Shown here piece by piece: positions 56,873 to 64,000 of a DNA stretch of 64,000 nt (its first letter is position 1; every line of letters begins with the position of its first letter). The position numbers were made by a program, and so were the translations under genes. Location: the NCBI GenBank assembly GCA_016934825.1, contig JAFGSB010000109.1:1-64000 (forward strand), in the 5' to 3' direction. The stretch comes from Candidatus Zhuqueibacterota bacterium. GTDB lineage: Bacteria; Zhuqueibacterota; Zhuqueibacteria; Residuimicrobiales; Krinioviventaceae. The notes under the pieces were generated by a model that did no database searches, had not been told where the DNA came from, and worked only from the letters and a program-made list of their open reading frames with translations.

Positions 56873-58207
56873 TTAAAATCGTCGTCTGCCTCTAATCTTT
56901 CCACTCTTCATAAAGCCGTCATAATGGCGCATAAGCAAATGCGACTCGATTTGCTGTAATGTATCCAAAGCCACACCAACTACAATTAAAAGCGAGGTGC
57001 CGCCGTAAAAACTGGCAAAATTGTAAGACACATTTCCCCACTTTGTAACAAAAGACGGGAAAATGGCAATAATTGCCAAAAAAACTGAGCCGGGTAACGT
57101 GATCCGGGTCAGAATATTATCAATAAACTCCGAGGTTTTTTTACCGGGTCTGACTCCGGGAATAAAACCTCCCTGTTTTTTCATATTGTCGGCCACATCA
57201 ACCGGGTTAAAAGCAATGGCCGTATAGAAATATGTAAAGAAAACAATCATCAGGCCGTAAATAATCCAGTATGTCCATGACTGGTAATCAAACAAATTAT
57301 TAATTGACGCCATAAAATCACTGTTCGGGAAAAATTGCACGATTGTTTGTGGTACAAACAAAATTGATTGCGCAAAAATAATCGGCATAACTCCGGCCGT
57401 ATTGACGCGCAGGGGAATATGCGTTCTCTGTCCGCCATATACCTTCCGGCCGATAACTCTTTTGGCATATTGAACGGGTATTTTCCGTGTGCCCTGCGTC
57501 AGAAGTACGGTACCGGCAACCGTGGCCACAAAGATACCCCATAAAATGAGTTCCATGATCAGGGTACGGTTTCCGCTTACCACCTGTTGAATTTCATCAA
57601 ATATGGAATTGGGAAATCTTGCAATAATTCCGATAAAAATGATCAGTGATATACCGTTTCCTATACCGCGTTCGGTAATCATTTCTCCAAGCCACATAAT
57701 CACGACTGTTCCGCAGGCAAGCGTCAACATGGTTAACAGACGAAACCCGAAACCGGGATTCGGAACAACAAGCTGACCCGTTACCGGCGAATAACCGATA
57801 GATTCCAAAAAAACGCTGACCCCGAAACCCTGTAAAGCAGATATCGCAACGGTTCCGTATCGGGTGAGTTGGGTAATCTTTTTTCGTCCCTGTTCGCCTT
57901 CTTTTTGCAGTTTCTGGAAATACGGAACAACAGCTCCCAGCAATTGAATAATAATGGAAGCCGAAATATACGGCATGATACCCAAAGCAAAAATGGTGGC
58001 TCTTTTAAACGCGCCCCCGGCAAACAGGTCATACAGTCCCAACAAACCGCGCTGAGCCTGTTCAAAATATTCCAACAGCGCCTGGGCATTTACCCCCGGC
58101 ACGGGAATATGACCGCCAACCCGGTAAACGATTAAAATTAATGCCGTAAAAAGAATTTTTCTTCTTAATTCAGGTATTTTGAAAATGCTTTTTACATTTC
58201 CCATCAT
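56873..58207 (-). CDS. secY: Protein translocase subunit SecY
   Basis: 444-residue channel protein of ten helices: GVNAQALLEYFEQ, AGGAFKRATIFALGIMPYISASIIIQLL, and PVQYAKRVIGRKVYGGQRTHIPLRVNTAGVMP. Its ATG overlaps the rplO stop by 4 bp. Confidence 0.98.
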   Translation of the reverse strand: MMGNVKSIFKIPELRRKILFTALILIVYRVGGHIPVPGVNAQALLEYFEQAQRGLLGLYDLFAGGAFKRATIFALGIMPYISASIIIQLLGAVVPYFQKLQKEGEQGRKKITQLTRYGTVAISALQGFGVSVFLESIGYSPVTGQLVVPNPGFGFRLLTMLTLACGTVVIMWLGEMITERGIGNGISLIIFIGIIARFPNSIFDEIQQVVSGNRTLIMELILWGIFVATVAGTVLLTQGTRKIPVQYAKRVIGRKVYGGQRTHIPLRVNTAGVMPIIFAQSILFVPQTIVQFFPNSDFMASINNLFDYQSWTYWIIYGLMIVFFTYFYTAIAFNPVDVADNMKKQGGFIPGVRPGKKTSEFIDNILTRITLPGSVFLAIIAIFPSFVTKWGNVSYNFASFYGGTSLLIVVGVALDTLQQIESHLLMRHYDGFMKSGKIRGRRRF

Positions 58208-58638
58208 AATACTGTAGTCCTTCCGCCAGCTGCTTCTATTTTTTCTTTAGCTGATTTACTAAAAGCGTTTGCAGATACAGAAATTTTTGTGGTTAATTCT
58301 CCGTCACCCAAAACTTTTACCGGAATATCCTTACTTCTAATCATTCCCTTTTTAAATAAAAGTTCCGGTGAAATTTCGTCTGTTTCCTTAAAATCTTTCA
58401 AATCACCAACATTCACGATCTGAACCAATTTTTTGGTAAAGCTGTAAAAACCGCGTTTTGGTAACCGACGCATAATTGGCATTTGGCCGCCCTCAAACCA
58501 CAGCCTTTTTTTCGAACCGGAACGTGACCTTTGTCCGTTATACCCGCGACAGGCGGTTTTTCCATGAACGCCGCCACGTCCAACTCGTTTTCGATTCTTT
58601 CTTGAACCGGCAGCATATTTCAAATTTGATAAATCCAT
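58204..58638 (-). CDS. rplO: Ribosomal protein L15
   Basis: 144 residues, with a Gly/Arg-rich N-terminus (KRVGRGGVHGKTACRGYNGQ) and GGQMPIMRRLPKRGF. Confidence 0.97.
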   Translation of the reverse strand: MDLSNLKYAAGSRKNRKRVGRGGVHGKTACRGYNGQRSRSGSKKRLWFEGGQMPIMRRLPKRGFYSFTKKLVQIVNVGDLKDFKETDEISPELLFKKGMIRSKDIPVKVLGDGELTTKISVSANAFSKSAKEKIEAAGGRTTVL

Positions 58639-58682
58639 TCTCGCCTCAAATATCTCTCATTAATCTTTTTCAAGAAGATACT

Positions 58683-58877
58683 TTACACTTCTTCAACTTT
58701 TACAAGATGTGAAATTTTATTTATCATTCCACGAATTACAGGCGTATCGGTATGCTCTACGGTTTTATTTAATTTGTTCAAACCTAACGCGACAGCATTC
58801 CTTTTTTGATTCTGTAAACGGCCGATTGTACTGCGTACAAGTGTAATTCTCAATTTTTTATTTGTTTTCTTTGCCAT
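58683..58877 (-). CDS. rpmD: Ribosomal protein L30
   Basis: 64 residues: [32 protein letters not shown]. Usual size and place between rpsE and rplO. Confidence 0.96.
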   Translation of the reverse strand: MAKKTNKKLRITLVRSTIGRLQNQKRNAVALGLNKLNKTVEHTDTPVIRGMINKISHLVKVEEV

Positions 58878-58903
58878 TTTGCTTAATCCCGATACATCAA
58901 ATA

Positions 58904-59449
58904 CTATTCTTCAATTTTAACATTTTTGGGTTCCGTATTAAAAACGCGCATAACGGGCAGATCCCGTTTCCGGGCCACCGATTGTGCATCCATCAGGGAT
59001 TGGAGAGCGATCATTGTCGCTTTTACAACATTATGCGGATTAGCAGAACCACGGCTTTTTGTTAATACATCTTTAACGCCAACGGCTTCCATAATTGCAC
59101 GAACAGGTCCTCCCGCTATAACACCCGTACCCGGAGATGCGGGTTTTAAATATACTCTTCCAGCCCCGTATTTTCCCTCAATTTCATGAGTAATGGTACC
59201 GTTAATGATCGGAATTGTGGTCAAATTCTTTTTCGCTGATTCGGCGCCTTTGGATATACAATCGGTCACTTCATTCGCTTTTCCCAATCCGATACCGACA
59301 TGACCGTTTCCATCACCAACCACAACAATCGCATTAAAACTAAACCGCCGACCACCTTTTACAACCTTGGCAACCCGATTTACATGTACAACCTTTTCAG
59401 TAAGGTCAAGTTCGTTAGGATTTATTCTGTCGAAACCCTTGTTTTTCAT
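58904..59449 (-). CDS. rpsE: Ribosomal protein S5
   Basis: 181 residues: [46 protein letters not shown]. Decoding fidelity. Confidence 0.98.
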   Translation of the reverse strand: MKNKGFDRINPNELDLTEKVVHVNRVAKVVKGGRRFSFNAIVVVGDGNGHVGIGLGKANEVTDCISKGAESAKKNLTTIPIINGTITHEIEGKYGAGRVYLKPASPGTGVIAGGPVRAIMEAVGVKDVLTKSRGSANPHNVVKATMIALQSLMDAQSVARKRDLPVMRVFNTEPKNVKIEE

Positions 59450-59473
59450 TTTTCACCTTTAAAATCAGTATTT

Positions 59474-59848
59474 TTAAAATTTTAGTCCACCTTCACGCGC
59501 ACCTTCGGCAAGAGCCTTTACTCTGCCATGGTACAAGTAACCGGCACGATCAAACACTACTGTTGATATTTTTTTCTTCAGGGCTAATTCCGCAAGATGC
59601 TTACCCACAACTTTTGATTTTTCGATTTTGGTTTTGGCTTTTTTGATATTTGCTTCAATATCTTTGGTTAAACTCGAAGCAGCCAATAAAGTTTTTTGCA
59701 CATCATCATCAATAATCTGAGCATATATTTGTTTATTGCTGCGAAATACCACCAAACGTGGTCTGCCGGCAGTACCGCGTACAGTCTTTCTGATATGATG
59801 TCTTCTTCGCGCTCGTGCCTGGTGTTTTAATTTTATTTGATCTGCCAT
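59474..59848 (-). CDS. rplR: Ribosomal protein L18
   Basis: 124 residues: [31 protein letters not shown] and the C-terminal [24 protein letters not shown]. Binds 5S rRNA. Confidence 0.98.
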   Translation of the reverse strand: MADQIKLKHQARARRRHHIRKTVRGTAGRPRLVVFRSNKQIYAQIIDDDVQKTLLAASSLTKDIEANIKKAKTKIEKSKVVGKHLAELALKKKISTVVFDRAGYLYHGRVKALAEGAREGGLKF

Positions 59849-59896
59849 AATTTAACTCTAATCAAAATTTTTACATTCATCCATTTATTATTATCA

Positions 59897-60433
59897 TTAC
59901 CCTGCTGTTTTTCCAGCTTTTTTACGGACAACCTCTCCTAAATATCGGACACCCTTACCTTTATAGGGTTCGGGTGGACGAAATGATCGTATTTTTGCCG
60001 CAACCTGCCCGACCAATTCTTTCTCGATACCCCTGACAATTATCACATTATTTCCCTCTAGGGAAATATCGATGACTTGCGGCGGTACAAATACGATTTG
60101 ATGCGAATATCCAAGGGAAAGAAAAAGGTTTTTTCCCTTTAGTTCGGCACGATATCCGACTCCGATAATCTCAAGGCGTTTTTCAAAACCTTCATTCACA
60201 CCCTGGATGATATTCGCAACCAGAGCACGGTTCAAACCGTGCAATGAACGGTGTTCCTTACTTTCACTTGGTCTTTCAATGGTAAGAATACCATTATCCA
60301 ATTTTATTTTCATGTCAGGATGAACATTCACTGACAATTCACCTTTCGGTCCTTTTGCTGTTATTAAATTACCTGAAAAATCTAAATTGACTGCATCAGG
60401 TATTTTTATTGGAAGTTTTCCAACTCGTGACAC
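59897..60433 (-). CDS. rplF: Ribosomal protein L6
   Basis: 178 residues: SRVGKLPIKIPDAVNL, with the RNA-binding PPEPYKGKGVRYLGEVVRKK at the C-terminus. Confidence 0.98.
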   Translation of the reverse strand: MSRVGKLPIKIPDAVNLDFSGNLITAKGPKGELSVNVHPDMKIKLDNGILTIERPSESKEHRSLHGLNRALVANIIQGVNEGFEKRLEIIGVGYRAELKGKNLFLSLGYSHQIVFVPPQVIDISLEGNNVIIVRGIEKELVGQVAAKIRSFRPPEPYKGKGVRYLGEVVRKKAGKTAG

Positions 60434-60460
60434 AATTATCTCCTAACGTATCTTATTAGT

Positions 60461-60859
60461 TTACCAGATGTAGCATAAAACTTCGCCGCCAATACCTCGT
60501 TTGCGGGCTTCCTGACTGGTCATCACACCCTGTGATGTGGTAAGAATTGCTATACCCAAATTATTAAAAACCCGCGGTAAATAATTCTGACTCACATAAC
60601 GGCGATATCCAGGTCGGCTAACTCGTTTCAGTCCCGCAATGACTGATTGGTTATCATTAGAATATTTTAAATAAATGCGAATTAAGGACTGTTTACCATC
60701 TTCAATTATAGTATGATTTTTTATATATGCTTCTTCCTGCAGTATACGCGTAATTTGTTTTTTCAAGTTAGAAGCAGGAATATCTACTTTTCGATGTTTT
60801 GCCCTACTCGCATTCCTAATTTGTGTCAGATAATCAGCGATGGGATCAGTTTTTGACAT
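60461..60859 (-). CDS. rpsH: Ribosomal protein S8
   Basis: 132 residues: DPIADYLTQIRNASRAKH and the C-terminal TTSQGVMTSQEARKRGIGGEVLCYIW. Known elsewhere as spc operon autorepressor. Confidence 0.98.
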   Translation of the reverse strand: MSKTDPIADYLTQIRNASRAKHRKVDIPASNLKKQITRILQEEAYIKNHTIIEDGKQSLIRIYLKYSNDNQSVIAGLKRVSRPGYRRYVSQNYLPRVFNNLGIAILTTSQGVMTSQEARKRGIGGEVLCYIW

Positions 60860-60923
60860 TTATTTTCTCCCTAACAACCCTTAATCGTGTAAAATTTGTT
60901 ATCATATTATTAAATTATACGAT

Positions 60924-61109
60924 TTACCAGCTCGATTTAACGACACCAGGAATTTTTCCTTCTAATGCCAACTCGCGGAAACATAATCGGCAAACTCCGA
61001 ACTTTCGATAATATGCCCGTGGTCTTCCGCACCGTGAACAGCGGTTATATTTCCTGACTCTAAATTTCGGATCTCTTTTTGCCTTTACTATTAATGCTCT
61101 CTTTGCCAA
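60924..61109 (-). CDS. rpsN: Ribosomal protein S14, zinc-binding (type Z)
   Basis: 61 residues, the standard type Z length. The two CxxC pairs, in RCSRCGRP and GVCRLCFRE, bind zinc. The start is TTG at 61109, with GAGGAG just upstream; the ATG further upstream would add residues foreign to the family. Confidence 0.96.
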   Translation of the reverse strand: MAKRALIVKAKRDPKFRVRKYNRCSRCGRPRAYYRKFGVCRLCFRELALEGKIPGVVKSSW

Positions 61110-61128
61110 GATGACTCCTCTTAAAATT

Positions 61129-61689
61129 TTAAGACTGCTTAACAAAAGGCATTCCGAACGCGCTTAATAGTTCGAAAGCCTCTTCGTCAGTTTTCGCGCT
61201 TGTGACGATCGTAATATTGAAACCTCTTATTTTTTCAATCTTGTCATAATCGATTTCAGGAAACACAATTTGCTCCTTGATCGACATGTTATAATTACCG
61301 CGACCATCAAATTTAATCGGCAATCCCCGGAAATCTCGTACACGAGGAATAGCTATCGTTATTAATCGATCTAAAAATTCGTACATCATATTTCGACGCA
61401 GTGTTACGCTGCAACCGATTGGCATTCCGGCTCTCAGCTTGAAATTCGATATAGATTTTTTTGCGCGTCGAATAACAGGTCGTTGACCGGAAATTTTTTC
61501 CAGTTCTGTTAACGCACCGTCAATATTCTTTGCGTTTTCAGTTCCTTCTCCTACTCCCATGTTCAACACTATTTTTTCAAGTCTGGGAATTTGGCATACA
61601 TTTTTGTACGCAAATTTCTTTACCAACTGCTTGGTGACCTGTTTTTGATAGATGTCGATTAACCTTGGTTTATATTCATTTTTTGCCAT
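61129..61689 (-). CDS. rplE: Ribosomal protein L5
   Basis: 186 residues from the ATG at 61689, which has GGTGGA eight bases ahead; the ATG at 61698 is too close to it. [11 protein letters not shown] and [20 protein letters not shown] are typical. Binds 5S rRNA. Confidence 0.97.
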   Translation of the reverse strand: MAKNEYKPRLIDIYQKQVTKQLVKKFAYKNVCQIPRLEKIVLNMGVGEGTENAKNIDGALTELEKISGQRPVIRRAKKSISNFKLRAGMPIGCSVTLRRNMMYEFLDRLITIAIPRVRDFRGLPIKFDGRGNYNMSIKEQIVFPEIDYDKIEKIRGFNITIVTSAKTDEEAFELLSAFGMPFVKQS

Positions 61690-61718
61690 TATTGTCATTC
61701 CACCACATTTATTGTAAC

Positions 61719-62045
61719 CTAAACGATCATTTCACCACTTTTTTTACAAATACGGATTCTATTGTTCCTTTTACGTGATTCATCATAAATCACTTTTGAA
61801 CCCAAACGTGTCGGGACACCTGTTTTGGGGCATAAAACCATTACATTGGATACATGAATCGCCGCTTCTTTTTCAATAATCCCGCCCTGAGGATTCTGCT
61901 GTGACGGTCTCGTATGACGCTTGATAAAATTTACTCCCTCTACAATAACACGCTGGGTTTCCGGGAAAACTTTAAGGACTTTTCCCTTTTTGCCTTTGTA
62001 ATTACCGGCAATTACGATTACCTGGTCATTTTTTCTTACACGCAT
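61719..62045 (-). CDS. rplX: Ribosomal protein L24
   Basis: 108 residues with the KOW motif ([20 protein letters not shown]) at the N-terminus. Early 50S assembly. Confidence 0.97.
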   Translation of the reverse strand: MRVRKNDQVIVIAGNYKGKKGKVLKVFPETQRVIVEGVNFIKRHTRPSQQNPQGGIIEKEAAIHVSNVMVLCPKTGVPTRLGSKVIYDESRKRNNRIRICKKSGEMIV

Positions 62046-62083
62046 TTCATAACCTGATTTTTAATCATATCAATATTTATTTA

Positions 62084-62452
62084 TTATAATACTTCCGGGG
62101 CCAAAGAAACAATTTTCATAAATTCTTTTTCACGTAATTCTCTGGCAACAGGACCAAAAATACGACTTCCCTTTGGTTCAAGAGCTTCATTAATTAAAAC
62201 GGCAGCATTTTCATCGAACCGGATATAGGAACCGTCTTTCCGCCTGCTTTCCTTTTTGGTGCGTACAATAACCGCTTTGCTTTTCTCACCTTTTTTTACC
62301 GCGCCGTTTGGTAATGCCTGTTTGACAGAAACGATAATGATATCACCTAACGAGGCGTATCTTCTCTTACTGCCGCCAAGCACCTTGATACACATTACTT
62401 TTTTGGCGCCGGTGTTATCAGCAACATTTAATTTGCTATATTCCTGAATCAT
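62084..62452 (-). CDS. rplN: Ribosomal protein L14
   Basis: 122 residues: [27 protein letters not shown] and the C-terminal [12 protein letters not shown]. Confidence 0.98.
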   Translation of the reverse strand: MIQEYSKLNVADNTGAKKVMCIKVLGGSKRRYASLGDIIIVSVKQALPNGAVKKGEKSKAVIVRTKKESRRKDGSYIRFDENAAVLINEALEPKGSRIFGPVARELREKEFMKIVSLAPEVL

Positions 62453-62491
62453 TGATATAATCCTTCTCTACGCAATTTCGGAATTAATAAA

Positions 62492-62749
62492 TTATTTCGC
62501 TTTTTCGATGACTTGTACAAGCCGCCATCGTTTTCTTTTGCTTAATGGCCGTGTTTCCATCAATAATACGGTATCACCTTCATGGCTCTCATTCTTTTCA
62601 TCATGAGCCATAAATTTCGAACTCTTTTTGACGTATTTTTTATATAGCGGATGTTTGATCTTTCTTTCAACCACCACTACACGGCTTTTTTCCATTTTAT
62701 CTTTGGCAACAATACCAATGATTGTTTTTCTTTGGCCTCTTTGTTCCAC
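62492..62749 (-). CDS. rpsQ: Ribosomal protein S17
   Basis: 85 residues, OB fold: QRKTIIGIVAKDKMEKSRVV, KKSSKFMAHDEKNESHEGD. Confidence 0.97.
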   Translation of the reverse strand: MEQRGQRKTIIGIVAKDKMEKSRVVVVERKIKHPLYKKYVKKSSKFMAHDEKNESHEGDTVLLMETRPLSKRKRWRLVQVIEKAK

Positions 62750-62786
62750 CTATAATCTCCAACTAATCATAATTAAAAGGATCGGC

Positions 62787-62987
62787 TCACTTTTTATTGC
62801 CCAGTTCCTGTTCGTGAAAAATAGTCTTTATACGGGCGATGTCTTTACGTAATAATCTTATCCGTAATGGATTATCAAGTTGATGTGTTGAGTGCTGAAA
62901 ACGAAGATTTTCCATTTCTTCCAAAATATCTTCGTATTTTAATTGTAATTCATCAACGGATAATTGACGTAATTCTTCCATTTTCAT
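62787..62987 (-). CDS. rpmC: Ribosomal protein L29
   Basis: 66 residues from the ATG at 62987, which has GGAG nine bases ahead. Starting at 63005 would overlap rplP by 14 bp. [15 protein letters not shown] and [20 protein letters not shown] are family-typical. Confidence 0.95.
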   Translation of the reverse strand: MKMEELRQLSVDELQLKYEDILEEMENLRFQHSTHQLDNPLRIRLLRKDIARIKTIFHEQELGNKK

Positions 62988-62991
62988 CTTG

Positions 62992-63411
62992 TTATTCTCC
63001 AACATCTACAGATGACACAAATTTGGTTTTCAAGGGCAGTTTATGCGCTGCCAGCCGTAAAGCTTCGCGGGCCATTTCTTCCGAAACGCCGTCGATTTCA
63101 AACATGATTCTACCGGGTTTGATAACCGACACCCAAAATTCCGGTGCGCCCTTTCCTTTACCCATTCTCGTTTCCGCGGGTTTTTTGGTAACAGGTTTAT
63201 CCGGGAAGATACGGATCCATACTTTACCCGTTCTTTTCACATATCTGGTCATCGCAATACGGGCGGCTTCAATTTGTCGCGCGGTGATCCAGTGCGGTTC
63301 AAGGGCTTTGAGACCGTACTTACCGAAAGCAATGGTTGAACCGCGGACGGCCTTACCGGTCATGCGGCCCCGGTGACGTTTTCTATATTTAACTCTTTTA
63401 GGCATTAACAT
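62992..63411 (-). CDS. rplP: Ribosomal protein L16
   Basis: 139 residues: [45 protein letters not shown]-type core. Near the A site. Confidence 0.98.
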   Translation of the reverse strand: MLMPKRVKYRKRHRGRMTGKAVRGSTIAFGKYGLKALEPHWITARQIEAARIAMTRYVKRTGKVWIRIFPDKPVTKKPAETRMGKGKGAPEFWVSVIKPGRIMFEIDGVSEEMAREALRLAAHKLPLKTKFVSSVDVGE

Positions 63412-63438
63412 GAATCGAATACTCCATTATTTTTAAGC

Positions 63439-64000
63439 TTATTCAGCCATTTCGCCGATTACTTCACCTCTGCAAATCCACACCTTAATACCAATAGAAC
63501 CATAAGTTGTTTGCGCGGTAGTCCGGGCAAAATCAATATCAGCCCTCAGGGTATGCAGAGGAATCCTGCCATTTTTATATTGCTCGGTTCGGGCCATTTC
63601 AGCGCCGCCCAACCGACCTGAACAACAAATTCTAATACCCTCGGCGCCCATCCGCATAGCGGACATGATCGCTTTTTTCATCGCACGACGAAATGAAATC
63701 TTGCCGGAAAGTTGATTGGCAATATTTGATGCAACCAGATAAGCGTCTAATTCCGGACGCTTAATTTCATTAATATTCAACTGAACATCCATCCCGGTGA
63801 GGCGTTGTAATTCTTCTTTCAATTTATCAACTTCGGAACCCTTTCGTCCGATTACAATACCGGGGCGTGCCGTATGAATTGTAAGTGTGATCTGCTTGGG
63901 AGTTCTTTCAATTTCAATTTTCGATACGCTCGCTCGTTGCAGACGGTTGTTTATATAACGCCGCAACATCAGATCTTCGCTTAATTTTTTATCAAAATTC
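63439..64000 (-). CDS. rpsC: Ribosomal protein S3, 5' end beyond the window
   Basis: The C-terminal 187 codons of S3. The reading frame continues unbroken through the ATG at 63969 to the edge ([20 protein letters not shown]), so the gene is only cut by the window, not truncated. KH-domain motif [12 protein letters not shown] and the C-terminal [15 protein letters not shown] are present. Confidence 0.97.
   Translation of the reverse strand, partial: NFDKKLSEDLMLRRYINNRLQRASVSKIEIERTPKQITLTIHTARPGIVIGRKGSEVDKLKEELQRLTGMDVQLNINEIKRPELDAYLVASNIANQLSGKISFRRAMKKAIMSAMRMGAEGIRICCSGRLGGAEMARTEQYKNGRIPLHTLRADIDFARTTAQTTYGSIGIKVWICRGEVIGEMAE

Noticed and set aside
63439-63969. Truncated rpsC as a pseudogene
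   Set aside because: The frame is open to the window edge with S3-like residues beyond the internal Met, so only the window cuts it.

Overview
The window reads as a stretch of chromosome from a Gram-negative, probably anaerobic bacterium of the FCB (Fibrobacterota-Chlorobiota-Bacteroidota) neighbourhood, for example a KSB1-, Calditrichota-, Cloacimonadota- or Neomarinimicrobiota-like lineage. This placement is inferred from gene content and not proven. The outer membrane is shown by Kdo synthesis, LptA/LptB/LptC, an LpxL-type acyltransferase, two heptosyltransferases, lipoproteins and a beta-barrel protein. Rnf electron-transport genes and a ferredoxin-linked 2-oxoacid oxidoreductase point to low-potential, ferredoxin-based metabolism. 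DNA is AT-rich, Shine-Dalgarno sites are common, and there are no tRNA or rRNA genes, CRISPR arrays, insertion sequences or phage genes.

Layout. 1-1058 holds an SDR oxidoreductase. 1071-7870 is a complete trp operon (trpEGDCFBA, plus strand) preceded by a textbook leader peptide with four consecutive Trp codons and, unusually, two intrinsic terminators in tandem; it ends at a strong hairpin. 8204-8434 is a lone KTSC protein. From 8485 to 45583 and on to the right edge every gene is on the minus strand.

Read in the direction of transcription, the right-hand part is the canonical S10/spc/alpha ribosomal protein run (rpsC, cut by the window edge, through rplQ, with secY, adk, map, infA, rpmJ and rpoA), closed by a perfect terminator at 51929-51959. 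After an empty 600-bp stretch come three envelope genes (a DNRLRE-like lipoprotein, an OmpP1/FadL-like barrel and a TPR lipoprotein), then rpiB-glyA-nrdR, then rnfCDGEA without rnfB. A TatC with a long disordered N-terminal extension, a PHP phosphoesterase, a 522-bp spacer with palindromic elements, an MBL hydrolase and a three-gene 2-oxoacid:ferredoxin oxidoreductase operon (ferredoxin, alpha, fused beta-gamma) follow. Next are rng and rplU-rpmA.

A strong promoter at 31745-31773 begins a long envelope run: gatC-kdsB-pyrG-kdsA, three uncharacterised exported proteins (CsgG-like plus two lipoproteins), kdsD-lpxL-lptC-lptA-lptB-rpoN-hslV-hslU-argF, and then a surface-glycan block (FemAB-like protein, two GT4-type transferases, heptosyltransferase, a 53 percent acidic small protein, NUDIX, heptosyltransferase, two GT2 enzymes, STAS protein). 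The run couples CTP supply, Kdo synthesis and activation, lipid A acylation, core sugar transfer and LPS export.

No clearly novel defence or mobile system is visible. The observations most worth a second look are the double trp attenuator, rnf without rnfB, the TatC extension, the hyperacidic Trp-rich protein inside the LPS block, the CsgG-like/lipoprotein trio inside the Kdo operon, and the double-hairpin element at 38333-38401.
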